Notes under the pieces: model-generated
The model's input: only the letters and a program-made list of their open reading frames with translations
The model's database searches: none
Told to the model about the DNA's origin: nothing
Shown: one piece after another, positions 37,783 through 47,511 of the stretch
Numbering within the stretch: position 1 is the stretch's first letter
Layout: each line of letters opens with the position of its first letter
Program-made: the position numbers and the translations under genes
Assembly (NCBI GenBank): GCA_963783245.1
Contig: CAWAMS010000003.1
Location: 1-64,000, forward strand
Source: Bog-473 sp963783245
Lineage (GTDB): Bacteria; Actinomycetota; Acidimicrobiia; Acidimicrobiales; RAAP-2
DNA: 64,000 bases
Direction of reading: 5' to 3'

Positions 37783-38166
37783 TCCCCTTAGGCGATTGCT
37801 GTGGAGAGACCATACCGGCGCACCTTGTCACTAGGGAGGGAGTCGGTACGAACTGTCGGTAACCGCTCGTCCCCACCCCTTGAGTGAGTGCCGAGGTTGG
37901 ACACGCTCCCTGAGCGGCTGAGAGGTCACGGCGGTAGTCTGCCCAGGGAGCGGAAGACCGCGATGGCCCGGTTCGGTACAACATCGGCGACGCCGGGAGG
38001 GGACCCTTTTCGTTGGTAACCGATGGCAGGAAAATGGCGCGATCCGGTCGGCCGGGGCCAATCGACTAAGAGCTTGGACAGAAGGACGCACAGGACCGCC
38101 TCAAGGGGACCGAAGGGGGAAGACGCAGCCGTGGCGGCGATGACGCTTGGGGCTGCAGAGCGCTAA
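37783..38166. other. Divergent promoter region, no gene
   Basis: The 384 bases separate the minus-strand hydratase from the plus-strand ABC transporter. I found no convincing -35/-10 pair or TACNGNGTA element. Short frames here lack motifs. Promoters for both genes presumably lie here. Confidence 0.4.
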
Positions 38167-40957
38167 ATGGACACATTCCTCCTCTACTTCGTCACAGGGC
38201 TCGTCACCGGTGCGGTGTACGGCTTGGCAGCCACAGGCCTCGTCCTTACCTACAAGACGACGGGGATTTTCAACTTCGCCTATGGGTCCATCGCCGCCAT
38301 GGGAGTGTTCGTCTTCTATTGGCTCAACGTTGCAAGAGAAACTTCCGTGGGGGTTAGCGGCAGCCATCGTCGTGCTGGTCGTTGCCCCGGTTGAAGGTCT
38401 GCTCCTGGAATTACTGGGCAGGATCCTCGAGAACCAGGGAACCGCGGCCAAGGTGGTGGCCACCATTGGCCTCCTTCTGATCGTCCTGGGTGTGGGAGGC
38501 CTGTGGTACGGCGGCCTGTCCGGAGCGACGGTCCCGCAGTACCTTCCCGCTGCGAAGTTCTCGCTCGGTGGAGTCAACGTGACTTGGGGCCAGGTGATCG
38601 TCTTCGTCGTGGCGGTCGTGGGAGCAATGGGCTTGTATATCTTCTTCCGGACCTTCCGGCTGGGCATGGCGATGCGAGGCATCGTCGATGTTCCGGAGCT
38701 GGTGGACCTCAACGGTGAGAATCCGACGAGGGTGAGGCGTTGGGCGTGGATCATCGGCACCGTGTTCGCCACAGTCGCCGGACTGCTCATCTCACCGAGT
38801 CTGGGCCTCGACGCCACCGTCATCACCCTGCTCGTCGTCCAGGCGTTCGGGGCGGCGGCGATCGGATACTTCTCGAGTCTGCCGCTGACGTTCGTCGGCG
38901 GCCTGGTGATTGGCCTGCTGGCCTCTTTCGGAGCCGAGTACAGCGTCGACGTGTCGTGGCTCAGTGGACTGCCCGGTGGTATCCCTTTCATCGTCCTCTT
39001 CCTCGTGCTGATCTTCATGCCCGCCCGAAAGCTGGCCGATCGGCGTCCACGCCACGCCTTGCCGGTGCCCCGGTCATGGAACGCTCCCATCCGCGTCCGT
39101 TTGCTTGCTGGAGCGCTCACCCTGATCGCCTTCGTCGTGATTCCGCCACTTGCCGGCCTGAATCTCACCGCGTGGACGAGCGCCGTCATCGATATCCCGC
39201 TCTTCCTTTCCGTCGGTCTCCTCGCTCGGACGTCCGGGCTGATCTCTCTCTGTCAGTACACCTTCTGTGCGATTGGAGCGGTAGCCTTCGGCCACTTCCT
39301 TGGCGACTGGCACATCCCGTGGCTCCTCGCCGTACTTCTGGCGGCCCTCGTGGCGGTGCCCGTCGGTGCGCTCGTCGCGATTCCGGCCATCCGGCTTTCC
39401 GGAGTTTTTCTCGCCGTCGCAACTCTCGGATTGGCCATATTCGTGGACAATGTCCTCTATCCGACCGGTTGGATGTTCGGCGTCACCTCGTCGGGGGTCC
39501 AGACACCGCGACCGAACATGAGCATCTTCGGGCTCCAACTCAGTTCAACCAACGGCTACTACTACCTCGTCGTCGCGTTCGCATTGGCCGCCACCATCCT
39601 CGTCATCGCGATCGAGGGAAGCCGCATGGGGCGAATGCTCAGGGCCCTAGGGGACTCCCCGACCGTCCTGGAAGTAGGAGGCCTGAACGTCAACGTCACC
39701 CGGACCGTGGTCTTCTGCATCTCTGCGGCGATGGCCGCAGTGGTCGGTGTCCTCATCGGAGCGCAATACCAGTACGCCCTCGCCAATCAGTTCCAATGGT
39801 TCAGCTCCGTCCAGATCGTCGCACTGGTCATCATCGTCGTCGGAGGGACCCCGTGGTACGCGCTGATGGCGGCAGGCGCTGAAGGGTTGGTGTCGGGCTA
39901 CGTGACCTCACCCAACACGGGCGCCTGGTTGAGTATCGCATTCGGGGTCGGGACCATCGCCTACGTCTACGGCGCTCACAAAGGACGCACCGCGCAGGTC
40001 CCCCAGGGGGTACGCGACTTCGCGGTTCGTCTCGACGAGCGCTTGGCGGCCTTGGGCCGCCGTCCGAAGGCGCCGGTTCCCGCTTTGGCCAACCACCTGG
40101 CTCCATTCCAGGCGGACGTGACAGATCTCCAAATCCGTCCAACTGCGGTGATTCCCGCCCAGGAGGGAATCGAAGCCCGTCAGATCAAGGTCAGCTATGG
40201 CGGGGTGCTGGCTCTGAACGACGTTTCGCTCACGGCGAAGGTCGGCCAGGTCACAGGTCTCATAGGGCCGAATGGCGCGGGCAAGACGACCTTGTTCAAC
40301 ACCTGTTCGGGCCTCCTCCGCCCGACGGCCGGTCGGGTTTTCTTCAACGGCGAGGACATCACTTCTCTCAGCAGGCCTCGCCGGGCCCAAAGGGGATTGG
40401 GTCGAAGCTTCCAACGAACCGAGTTGTTCGACTCGCTCACGGTGCGGGAAAACATCGCCGTCGGCCGCGAAGCCGGCTTGGCCGGCAGTAGTCCGCTACG
40501 CCAGCTCACATCGAAGAAGGGCGACGAGCACACAATTCGAGAAGCGGTTGATGAGGCCATGTTCCTGGCCGGCATCGAAGACCTGGCCGACCGACAGGCA
40601 GGACTGCTCACCACGGGCCAGCGCCGGCTGGTTGAACTGGGCCGCGTGCTGGCCGGAAAGTTCAGCCTCATCATGCTCGACGAGCCCTCCGCCGGACTCG
40701 ATAACGACGAGACGGCCCGGATGGGCGAAATACTGCGACACGTAGCCGACCAGAAGGGCTTGGGCATACTGATCGTGGAGCACGACCTGAGCCTGGTGAG
40801 GCGGGTATGTGAAAAAATTTACGTACTCGAGTTCGGGCAGATGATCTTCGAGGGCACACCCGATGAGATGTTGACGAGTGACCTGGTGCGTGTCGCGTAT
40901 CTCGGGGAGGACGTCGGGACTGCTCTGGTCGGCGAGGAAGCGGGACAACGGCCGTGA
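38167..40957 (+). CDS. LivH-LivM-LivG fusion of a branched-chain amino-acid-type ABC importer (one frame change)
   Basis: From ATG 38167 the LivH permease begins TFLLYFVTGLVTGAVYGLAA and FNFAYGSIAAMGVFVFYWLN. Near 38332 one extra base shifts the frame. The new frame stays open to 40957 without any internal start or stop. It completes LivH (to about 39080) and continues through LivM (FLSVGLLARTSGLISLCQYT; VEVGGLNVNVTRTV region). Past a 40-residue linker it enters LivG, with Walker A GPNGAGKTT, signature LTTGQRRLVELGRVLA, Walker B LIMLDEPSAGLD and switch histidine IVEHDLSLV. These are usually three proteins. Total about 930 residues. The frame of 38147-38330 in the longer frame is spurious. Confidence 0.85.
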
Positions 40958-41691
40958 GCGCCCAGACGAACGGACACGTACCGCACAATTTGCTGGAGCT
41001 CAGCGGCGTCAGCGCCGGCTACGGGGCGGTCACCGTTTTGCGCAACATCGACCTGACGGTTCAACCTTCCTCTGTAGTAGCCATTTTGGGACCGAATGGC
41101 GCCGGCAAGACGACGCTTCTCAGGACCGCAACGGGCCTCGTCAAGCCGAACGAAGGACGGATCCTGCTCGACGGGGAGAACGTCACTGGAAGTGCCCCCC
41201 ATGCCTTGGCTCGCCGCGGTTTCTGCCTTGTCCCTGAGGGACGGGGAATCTTTCCCTCCTTATCGGTCCGGGAGAATCTCATCCTGGCGTGCACGAAGGG
41301 CAGGGACGCGCGCAACGACGCCATAGACCGAACCGTCGAAGTGCTTCCCGCTCTGCGTGGGCGTTTGCGGCAGATAGCCGGCAGCATGAGCGGCGGTGAA
41401 CAACAGATGCTGGCGTTGGCCCGAGCGATGATGAACGATGCGCGGCTCGTCGCGGTTGACGAGGCATCGCTCGGTCTTTCTCCCCTCGTCGTCAGCCATG
41501 TGTACGAGATTCTGGAACGCATCGTCGCCACCGGAACTGCGGTAATCCTCGTGGAGCAGTACGTCACCCGTGCCCTCGACTTTGCCGATCGGGTCTACAT
41601 GCTGAACAAAGGAGAGATCGTCTTTTCCGGTCGAGCTGATGAGGTCAAGCAAGATCAGTTGTTCGCGCAGTATCTCGGCACCGCCTCGTAG
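40954..41691 (+). CDS. livF: LivF-type ABC transporter ATPase
   Basis: GTG 40954 overlaps the fusion gene's stop (GTGA), implying coupled translation. The 245-residue ATPase has Walker A LGPNGAGKTT, signature MSGGEQQMLALARAM, Walker B LVAVDEASLGLSP and switch histidine replaced by glutamine (VILVEQYV), as in LivF. With the fused LivG domain it would make the two-ATPase motor. No receptor gene adjoins, and the substrate-binding protein at 22-23 kb is a candidate partner. Confidence 0.92.
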   Translation: MSAQTNGHVPHNLLELSGVSAGYGAVTVLRNIDLTVQPSSVVAILGPNGAGKTTLLRTATGLVKPNEGRILLDGENVTGSAPHALARRGFCLVPEGRGIFPSLSVRENLILACTKGRDARNDAIDRTVEVLPALRGRLRQIAGSMSGGEQQMLALARAMMNDARLVAVDEASLGLSPLVVSHVYEILERIVATGTAVILVEQYVTRALDFADRVYMLNKGEIVFSGRADEVKQDQLFAQYLGTAS

Positions 41692-41808
41692 CCACCGCCG
41701 CGGGCGGGAGAGCGGCCGACGCCAACACCCGCCCGAGAGTGAAGGCCGGAGCAGCACGCCGTTGGACGCCCGAGGCCCGGACGGAACGTCGGTCTTAGAC
41801 TCACCTCC

Positions 41809-42531
41809 ATGGCCCAGGCATCATTCGTCTCCTACGAACGAGATCGCGATGTCGGCATCATCACCCTCGCCCGTGAACCGTTGAACACCTATGACGGCGC
41901 ATTTGACACGGAATTTCAGGCCGCATGGACGAAAGCCAAATACGACGACAGCCGCGTCGTCGTCATGTTGGCAAAGGGTCGGCACTTCTGTGCCGGAGCC
42001 GAGCTCAAAAACCCGCTGCCAGCCCCGCAGGGGGCGACGGTGCTACCGGCATGGGACGAGATCCGGCTGATCAAGTCGGTGATGAAGCCGACGATCGCTG
42101 CCGTGCAGGGAGGCTGCATCGGCGGCGGTCAACGAATGGTCTGGCCTTGTGACCTCCTGTTCTGCACCGAAGACGCCTTCTTCCGTGATCCCACCGCGAG
42201 GATGGGTATCGGCGGTATTCAATCCCACCTGCATACTTGGTTCTACGGACCCCGGCTGGCCAAAGAGATGATCTACTCGGGTATGCGACTACCCGCCCGC
42301 CGGCTCTACGAAATGGGCCAGGTGAACCGGATGTACGCGGACGTCGAAACGCTTCATTCCGAGACCCTGCTCTTCGCCCACGAGATCGCGGAAGCTGACC
42401 CCGTTCCTCTCCGGCAAGCCAAGCGCGCCGCAGACATCACCATGGATATTCAGGGTCAGCATTACGTGCTGTCACGCATGGAGGAATTGCTGGACGAATT
42501 CCCCCGCATGCAAATTCACCCGAGCGACTGA
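41809..42531 (+). CDS. Enoyl-CoA hydratase/isomerase family protein
   Basis: The 240-residue crotonase starts at ATG 41809. Segments are KGRHFCAGAELKNPLP and GGCIGGGQRMVWPCDLLFC. The Glu144 position is threonine (FFRDPTARMGIGG), so plain enoyl-CoA hydration is doubtful. It lies 117 bases after livF and 9 bases before the alpha/beta hydrolase, suggesting a short operon. Confidence 0.86.
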   Translation: MAQASFVSYERDRDVGIITLAREPLNTYDGAFDTEFQAAWTKAKYDDSRVVVMLAKGRHFCAGAELKNPLPAPQGATVLPAWDEIRLIKSVMKPTIAAVQGGCIGGGQRMVWPCDLLFCTEDAFFRDPTARMGIGGIQSHLHTWFYGPRLAKEMIYSGMRLPARRLYEMGQVNRMYADVETLHSETLLFAHEIAEADPVPLRQAKRAADITMDIQGQHYVLSRMEELLDEFPRMQIHPSD

Positions 42532-42540
42532 CGGTCCCGA

Positions 42541-43287
42541 GTGCGTTTCGTCCTGGTCCACGGTGGTTTCCACGGAGCGTGGTGCTGGGACAAGTTGGTC
42601 CCGGAGCTCGAGGCTCTCGGACACGAGGCCCTCGCGATCGACCTCCCCGGTTCAGGCGAGCGGATGGCGGAGAAGGCAGAACATGCCACTTGGCGAGCCG
42701 CCTTCCGAGACGTCGTGGAAAGGGGGGACGTCCTCGTCGGGCACTCGCAGGGAGGGTTCGCCATCTCCCTCGCGGCCGACGAGCTGCCCGAGAAAATAGG
42801 CAGGTTGGTGTACCTCTCGGCTGCCGTCCCCATCGAAGGAGAGCCGATGGGCGCCGCGACCGTTGGAAGCACCGAGCTTTGGCCCGAAACGATCGGCATG
42901 CCCGCTGAGGACTTCATGACCCTGGTGGACGTGCCCGGACAGGGACCCTGCGTCTCGATCACCGAACCATCCGCCGCGAACAATCTCTTCTACCACGACT
43001 GCGATCCGGCCGATCAGGCCTGGGCTTTCCGGCATCTCACTCCCCTTCCGCTTGGCCCCACCCTCGAGCCATTCGTCCTTCCTCAGTTCTGGACTGCCGC
43101 CATCCCCCGCGACTACATCCTCTGCACGGAGGACCACTCCCACACGGCTGCATCCGACAACGAGTTCATGCGTCGTTTGGGACTGAGCATGTGCATGAGC
43201 GTCCTCTCGTCGCACTCACCCTTCCTCAGCCGACCGGCCGAGACCGCACGACTTCTGGCCGCCTGCGCGAGCGGCGCCCTGAGCTGA
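42541..43287 (+). CDS. Alpha/beta-fold hydrolase (esterase/hydroxynitrile-lyase-like)
   Basis: GTG 42541 opens MRFVLVHGGFHGAWCWDKLV, the characteristic N-terminus with the oxyanion HGG. The nucleophile elbow is VLVGHSQGGFAISLA near residue 75, and the catalytic histidine is probably in SSHSPFLSRPAETARLL near residue 228. The 248 residues are complete. It lies nine bases after the hydratase. The stop is one base from that of the convergent hydratase on the other strand. Confidence 0.87.
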   Translation: MRFVLVHGGFHGAWCWDKLVPELEALGHEALAIDLPGSGERMAEKAEHATWRAAFRDVVERGDVLVGHSQGGFAISLAADELPEKIGRLVYLSAAVPIEGEPMGAATVGSTELWPETIGMPAEDFMTLVDVPGQGPCVSITEPSAANNLFYHDCDPADQAWAFRHLTPLPLGPTLEPFVLPQFWTAAIPRDYILCTEDHSHTAASDNEFMRRLGLSMCMSVLSSHSPFLSRPAETARLLAACASGALS

Positions 43288-43288
43288 G

Positions 43289-44107
43289 CTATTCCTGTCC
43301 CTTCGGCTTCAAACGCTCCAAGATGTTCTTGTGCTCCTCGGTCTGCATCGTTCCCTCTTCCAACACGAAGCCCATCGGCATTGCTCCACTGAGCGCGCTC
43401 GCCACATGCATGTTCAAAATTCGCTTCGTTCCCTGCACGGCCAACGGGGGCAGATCAGCCAGTTTCCGCGCAAGGGTCATGGCTTCATCCATGAGCGCGT
43501 CGGGAGTCGTCGTCCGGGTTGCCAGTCCCAACTCGACGGCTTTACTCGCGGAGATACGCTCACCCGTAAGAAGGAACTCGCGCGACCTCATGATGTTGGT
43601 GAGCAAGGGCCAGAAAGCAGCCCCGCCGTCACCCGCAACGAGACCTACCGAAATGTGGGGGTCGGCAAGGTGGGCTTTCTCTGACATCAGCACCACGTCA
43701 CAGAGGACGGCGATGTTGCACCCAAGCCCGACTGCGGCGCCATTCAACGCCGCGATCACCGGTAGCGGGAAGCGAATCATCTCCTCAATGATCTCGGCGC
43801 CCTCCCTCAGGCTTTCATAACGGGCCACAGGATCTATCGGGAACTGGCTCAGCCAGTCAAAGTCGCCGCCGGCGCAGAAGGTCCTCCCGGCTCCGGTAAG
43901 GATGACCACCCGGGCCTCACGATCAGCAGATAGTTGACGCCAGACGTTCGCGAGCGCCCAGTGGAGTGCGGGGTTGACGGCGTTCAGTTGCTCCGGGCGG
44001 TTGATGGTCAGGATGCGAATTGCGCCAGAGGCGGTCACGACCAACTCAGGCGGCAGGTCGTAGGTGACGCCTGTGCTGCTCCCTGACGTACCTGATTCGT
44101 GTGTCAT
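43289..44107 (-). CDS. Enoyl-CoA hydratase/isomerase family protein
   Basis: The product has 272 residues from ATG 44107. Oxyanion segments are GRTFCAGGDFDWLSQFP and NGAAVGLGCNIAVLCDVVLM. As in the 37.0 kb paralogue, the Glu144 site is histidine (LADPHISVGLVAGDGG). The N-terminal 20 residues are serine/glycine-rich and may be dispensable. Divergent from the SDR at 44.3 kb across 206 bases. Confidence 0.86.
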   Translation of the reverse strand: MTHESGTSGSSTGVTYDLPPELVVTASGAIRILTINRPEQLNAVNPALHWALANVWRQLSADREARVVILTGAGRTFCAGGDFDWLSQFPIDPVARYESLREGAEIIEEMIRFPLPVIAALNGAAVGLGCNIAVLCDVVLMSEKAHLADPHISVGLVAGDGGAAFWPLLTNIMRSREFLLTGERISASKAVELGLATRTTTPDALMDEAMTLARKLADLPPLAVQGTKRILNMHVASALSGAMPMGFVLEEGTMQTEEHKNILERLKPKGQE

Positions 44108-44313
44108 AGAAAGTCCGTATCAGTGGATGGAAGTATTGCCGCGCCGCGCCTATGAGTAGACGAGGCCGCTCCCCACCGTAGACCGCAGATTGTGCCAGCG
44201 TAGAATTGCGACGTCCGGTGTGCGCCGCGCCGAGCATCGTCCACCGGCGGTGGCCTCTCGGCACTCAGCGGTGTATCACTACGATGCTCCCCGATGCAGT
44301 GGGAGGGCCGTCG

Positions 44314-45144
44314 ATGACGCTTGAGGGCAAGGTTGCTTTCATCACCGGGGTGGCACGTGGCCAAGGGCGGAGCCATGCGGTACGGCTGGCCAACGAGGGC
44401 GCCGACATCATAGGAATCGACATCTGTGCAGATATCGCGTCCGTGAACTACCCGCTCGCCACACCCGACGACCTGGATGAGACACGCTCCCTGGTGGAGG
44501 CGAAGGACCGCCGGATGGTGGCACGCATCGCCGACGTGAGGGATTACGACGCGGTACGCGACTCGCTGGAGGTCGGCGTGCGTGAGCTGGGCCGACTGGA
44601 CATCGTCTGCGCCAACGCCGGGATCGCCCCGATGGGCGTGGGGCGAACCACCGTCGAGGAGGACCTCGAACACTGGGCGGACGTCGTCGCGGTGAACATG
44701 ACCGGAGCGTTCTACACAGCCAAAGCGTCCATCCCGCACCTCCTCGCCGGTGGACGCGGAGGGTCCATCATCTTCACGAGCTCGACTGCAGGTCTCCGCG
44801 GATTTGCCGGCGAAGTCGGGAGCCTTCTCGGCTATTCGGCGTCCAAGCACGGGATGGTCGGCTTGATGCACAGCCTGGCCAACTACCTCGCCCCCCACCA
44901 AATACGGGTGAACACGATCCACCCCACCGGCGTCCGCACGATGATGGTCGTCAATGAGACGATGCTGGAGTGGCTCGCGAAGCACCCTGGTGGGGGTTCG
45001 ACGCACCTGGAAAACCCGATGCCGGTGGACATGCTCGAGCCCGAAGACGTGTCGGGGGCAGTGGCCTTTCTGGCGTCCGATGATGCGAAGTGGATCACCG
45101 GCGTGGCTCTGCCCGTCGATGCCGGATTCACGAACAAGCTCTGA
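44314..45144 (+). CDS. Mycofactocin-coupled SDR-family oxidoreductase
   Basis: ATG 44314 follows GGGAGG; the product is 276 residues. The N-terminal GKVAFITGVARGQGRSHAVR together with ADIIGIDICADIASVNYPLA is the hallmark of the mycofactocin-coupled subfamily, which holds a non-exchanging NAD and passes electrons to mycofactocin. The active site is YSASKHGMVGLMHSLANYLA. It oxidises a secondary or primary alcohol. The next gene starts two bases after its stop. The mycofactocin genes themselves are not in this window. Confidence 0.9.
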   Translation: MTLEGKVAFITGVARGQGRSHAVRLANEGADIIGIDICADIASVNYPLATPDDLDETRSLVEAKDRRMVARIADVRDYDAVRDSLEVGVRELGRLDIVCANAGIAPMGVGRTTVEEDLEHWADVVAVNMTGAFYTAKASIPHLLAGGRGGSIIFTSSTAGLRGFAGEVGSLLGYSASKHGMVGLMHSLANYLAPHQIRVNTIHPTGVRTMMVVNETMLEWLAKHPGGGSTHLENPMPVDMLEPEDVSGAVAFLASDDAKWITGVALPVDAGFTNKL

Positions 45145-45146
45145 CA

Positions 45147-46053
45147 ATGGACGGTGCACCTCCTCGACGCCCTGCGCCCGGGCCATCGGTAGAGGAGGTC
45201 GACGTCGGGGTGGGCAGCATCCATCTGTCGGGGCTGGTCGCGTCACCTGTCCACGAGGAGCCCCGCGCGCTCATCGTTGCCATCCACGGGGCGGGTATGC
45301 ATGCTGGGTACTTTGATGCTCAGAACGCTCCGGGACTGTCACTTCTGCACCTCGCGAGCTCAGCCGGCTACTTGGCTTGGGCTCCCGATCGGCCTGGGGT
45401 CGGAGCCAGCCGCGAACTCAGCCAGCGGCGCCTCTCCACGACGGAGCAGGCGGAGATCCTGCTCGAGGCTATCGACACGTTCAGACGAAGAGAACGGTGT
45501 CGACGGGCGGGTGTTGCTGGTGGGCCACTCGTACGGCCTGAAGGTGGGATGGACCATGGCCGCCATCGACACGAGGGACCGCCTCCTCGGAGTCGAGGGA
45601 TCCGGCGCGGGATTGAACTACGCCTTTGACTGGGACGAACGCCAGGCGCAAGGTGGAGATCGCCCACGACTGAGCGCACGAGGTGAGGTGTGGGGACCAG
45701 AGGATCTCTACCCACCCGCCACCTTGAGGCGGGAGCTCCTGCCATTGTACGAAGGGCCCGCCGTCAAGGACGGTGAGGGGGCGACCTGGCCGTCCGATCT
45801 CCGCGCTCTGGCCCCCAAGGTCCGGGTGCCCCTACGGATCACCTTCGGACAGCACGATGGAATCTGGCGGACGGACGAGGGGGAATTGACCAAACTGCGA
45901 AGCCTGTTCACTCACGTACCTTGTTCCATTGACATCGAGCCTCACGGAGGGCACAACCTGAGTCTCGGGTGGGCCGCACGCGCGTACCACCTCAAGGTTC
46001 TCAGTTTCCTCGAGACGTGCCTTCTGCTCGAAGCCGCCAACCCGACGGGTTGA
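45147..46053 (+). pseudogene. Alpha/beta hydrolase, single frameshift
   Basis: ATG 45147 opens the frame, with IVAIHGAGMHAGYFDAQN and YLAWAPDRPGVGASRELS. Near 45490 it shifts by one base and continues as VDGRVLLVGHSYGLKVGWTM, the serine elbow (GHSYG), then LRITFGQHDGIWRTDEGEL and IEPHGGHNLSLGWAARAYHL with the catalytic histidine, to 46053. All catalytic parts exist, so one indel is the only lesion. It probably follows the SDR in one transcript. Confidence 0.75.
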
Positions 46054-46173
46054 AGGTGATGCGTGACGGGATGCGCCTCGAGACTCCCCGTCCAGTCCAT
46101 CAGATCTCCTTGCGAGGTTGCACGCCCCCGGTACTGTGCCCACGACAGTACGTACGACTTCGAGGAGCAACCA

Positions 46174-47403
46174 TTGGTCTATCAACCCATGCAAGGGATA
46201 CGGGTCGTCGAAGTGGCTCAGTACACGTTCACTCCGGCGGCAGGAGCCGTGCTGGCTGACTGGGGCGCCGACGTCATCAAGGTCGAACACGCGGAGACTG
46301 GTGACGCCCAGCGTGGGCTGCGGATCGGCACCGGGGGCGCCGCCATTGGAACGTTTCAGCCCCTTATGGAGCACCCGAACCGGGGCAAGCGCAGCATCGG
46401 GCTGGCACTTGATACGCCCGGGGGTCATGCCGTACTGATGGACCTGGTGCGCGAGGCGGACGTCTTCTTGATCAACTTCCTCGCGGCCGCCCGCCGGCGG
46501 TTGCACCTGGAGGTGGATGACATTCGCGCCGCCAACCCCAACATCATCTACGTGCGCGGGAGTAGCCACGGACAACGGGGACCCGACGCCGAGAAAGGGG
46601 GATATGACGGATCCACTTTCTGGTGCCGCATGGGCAGCGCGTGGGGCGCCACCTCCCCCGGGAGCCCCAGGGTCACGGGGATGCCTGCCGGTGCCTACGG
46701 CGATTCCATGGGAGGCATGACTATCGCAGGCGGCATCGCCGCGGCTCTTCTGGCCCGGGAACGAACGGGATCCCCGTCCGTGGTGGACGTGTCGCTCATG
46801 AGCATCGGGTCGTGGGCCATGGCGCTCTCAATCGGCAATGCCATGCTGGTCGGAGAAGACACCCCCCCGCCGCCGGCGGACGCACCCATGTTCATCGCGG
46901 TCAACCCGTTGATCGGCACCTTCCGCACGTCCGATGGGCGCTGGATCAACTTCACCATGCTGCAACCGGGCCGCTATTTCGCTGACGTGTGTCGACACCT
47001 CGGTTTGGAGGAACTCATTGAGGACCCACGCTTCAGCACCGCCGAGGACCTCATGGCGAACGCCTCAGAGGCCGGCGCGTCCATAGCCGAAGCCATCGGG
47101 GCGCAGCCGTACGCCCACTGGGTGGAGAAGCTGCAGACCATGGAGGGTCCGTGGGCTCCCGTGCAGTCCCCGCTCGAAATTTCGAACGACCCTCAAATGG
47201 CCGCAAACGGTTACATCTGCTCCGTCATCGACAGCGAAGGCCACGAACGCCGACTCGTGGCCAATCCGGTGCAATTCGACGAGCAGCCGCCCGTGCTGAC
47301 CCGCGCCCCGCTGTTCGCGGAGCACACCGACGAGATCCTGGCACAACTGGGCAAGACCGAAGACGAGATCATGCAGTTGAAAATCGAGGGCGCGTGCACC
47401 TAA
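46174..47403 (+). CDS. Class III CoA-transferase (CaiB/BaiF family)
   Basis: GAGGAG at 46162-46167 points to TTG 46174 as start (409 residues); ATG 46189 is the alternative. The N-terminus reads MQGIRVVEVAQYTFTPAAGA and GADVIKVEHAETGDAQRGL. The catalytic aspartate is in SPSVVDVSLMSIGSWAM. It is complete and lies upstream of the amidohydrolase at 47.5 kb. Its substrate acid may be the product of the neighbouring hydrolases. Confidence 0.88.
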   Translation: MVYQPMQGIRVVEVAQYTFTPAAGAVLADWGADVIKVEHAETGDAQRGLRIGTGGAAIGTFQPLMEHPNRGKRSIGLALDTPGGHAVLMDLVREADVFLINFLAAARRRLHLEVDDIRAANPNIIYVRGSSHGQRGPDAEKGGYDGSTFWCRMGSAWGATSPGSPRVTGMPAGAYGDSMGGMTIAGGIAAALLARERTGSPSVVDVSLMSIGSWAMALSIGNAMLVGEDTPPPPADAPMFIAVNPLIGTFRTSDGRWINFTMLQPGRYFADVCRHLGLEELIEDPRFSTAEDLMANASEAGASIAEAIGAQPYAHWVEKLQTMEGPWAPVQSPLEISNDPQMAANGYICSVIDSEGHERRLVANPVQFDEQPPVLTRAPLFAEHTDEILAQLGKTEDEIMQLKIEGACT

Positions 47404-47426
47404 GGCGCACTGCCGATGACCCTCGC

Positions 47427-47465
47427 TTGACAGTGTGGCAGCAAGGCCATACGTTCTACAGTGTA
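47427..47465 (+). promoter_or_regulatory. Promoter TTGACA-N17-TACGTT with TACAGTGTA element
   Basis: A consensus -35 (47427-47432), a 17-base spacer and TACGTT (47450-47455) make the best promoter in the window. TACAGTGTA at 47457-47465 sits around the expected start site, where a repressor would block transcription. The same 9-mer occurs at 6818-6826, and close variants lie at 32682 and 61335. Confidence 0.6.
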
Positions 47466-47511
47466 AGAATTGACGAATTTCCGTGCTACCTGCGACTGGA
47501 TGTGAACGAGC

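Noticed and set aside
38147..38330. Start of the transporter fusion at 38147 in the long frame
   Set aside because: That frame's first 60 residues are serine/proline-rich and unlike any permease. The frame from ATG 38167 has the LivH N-terminus.
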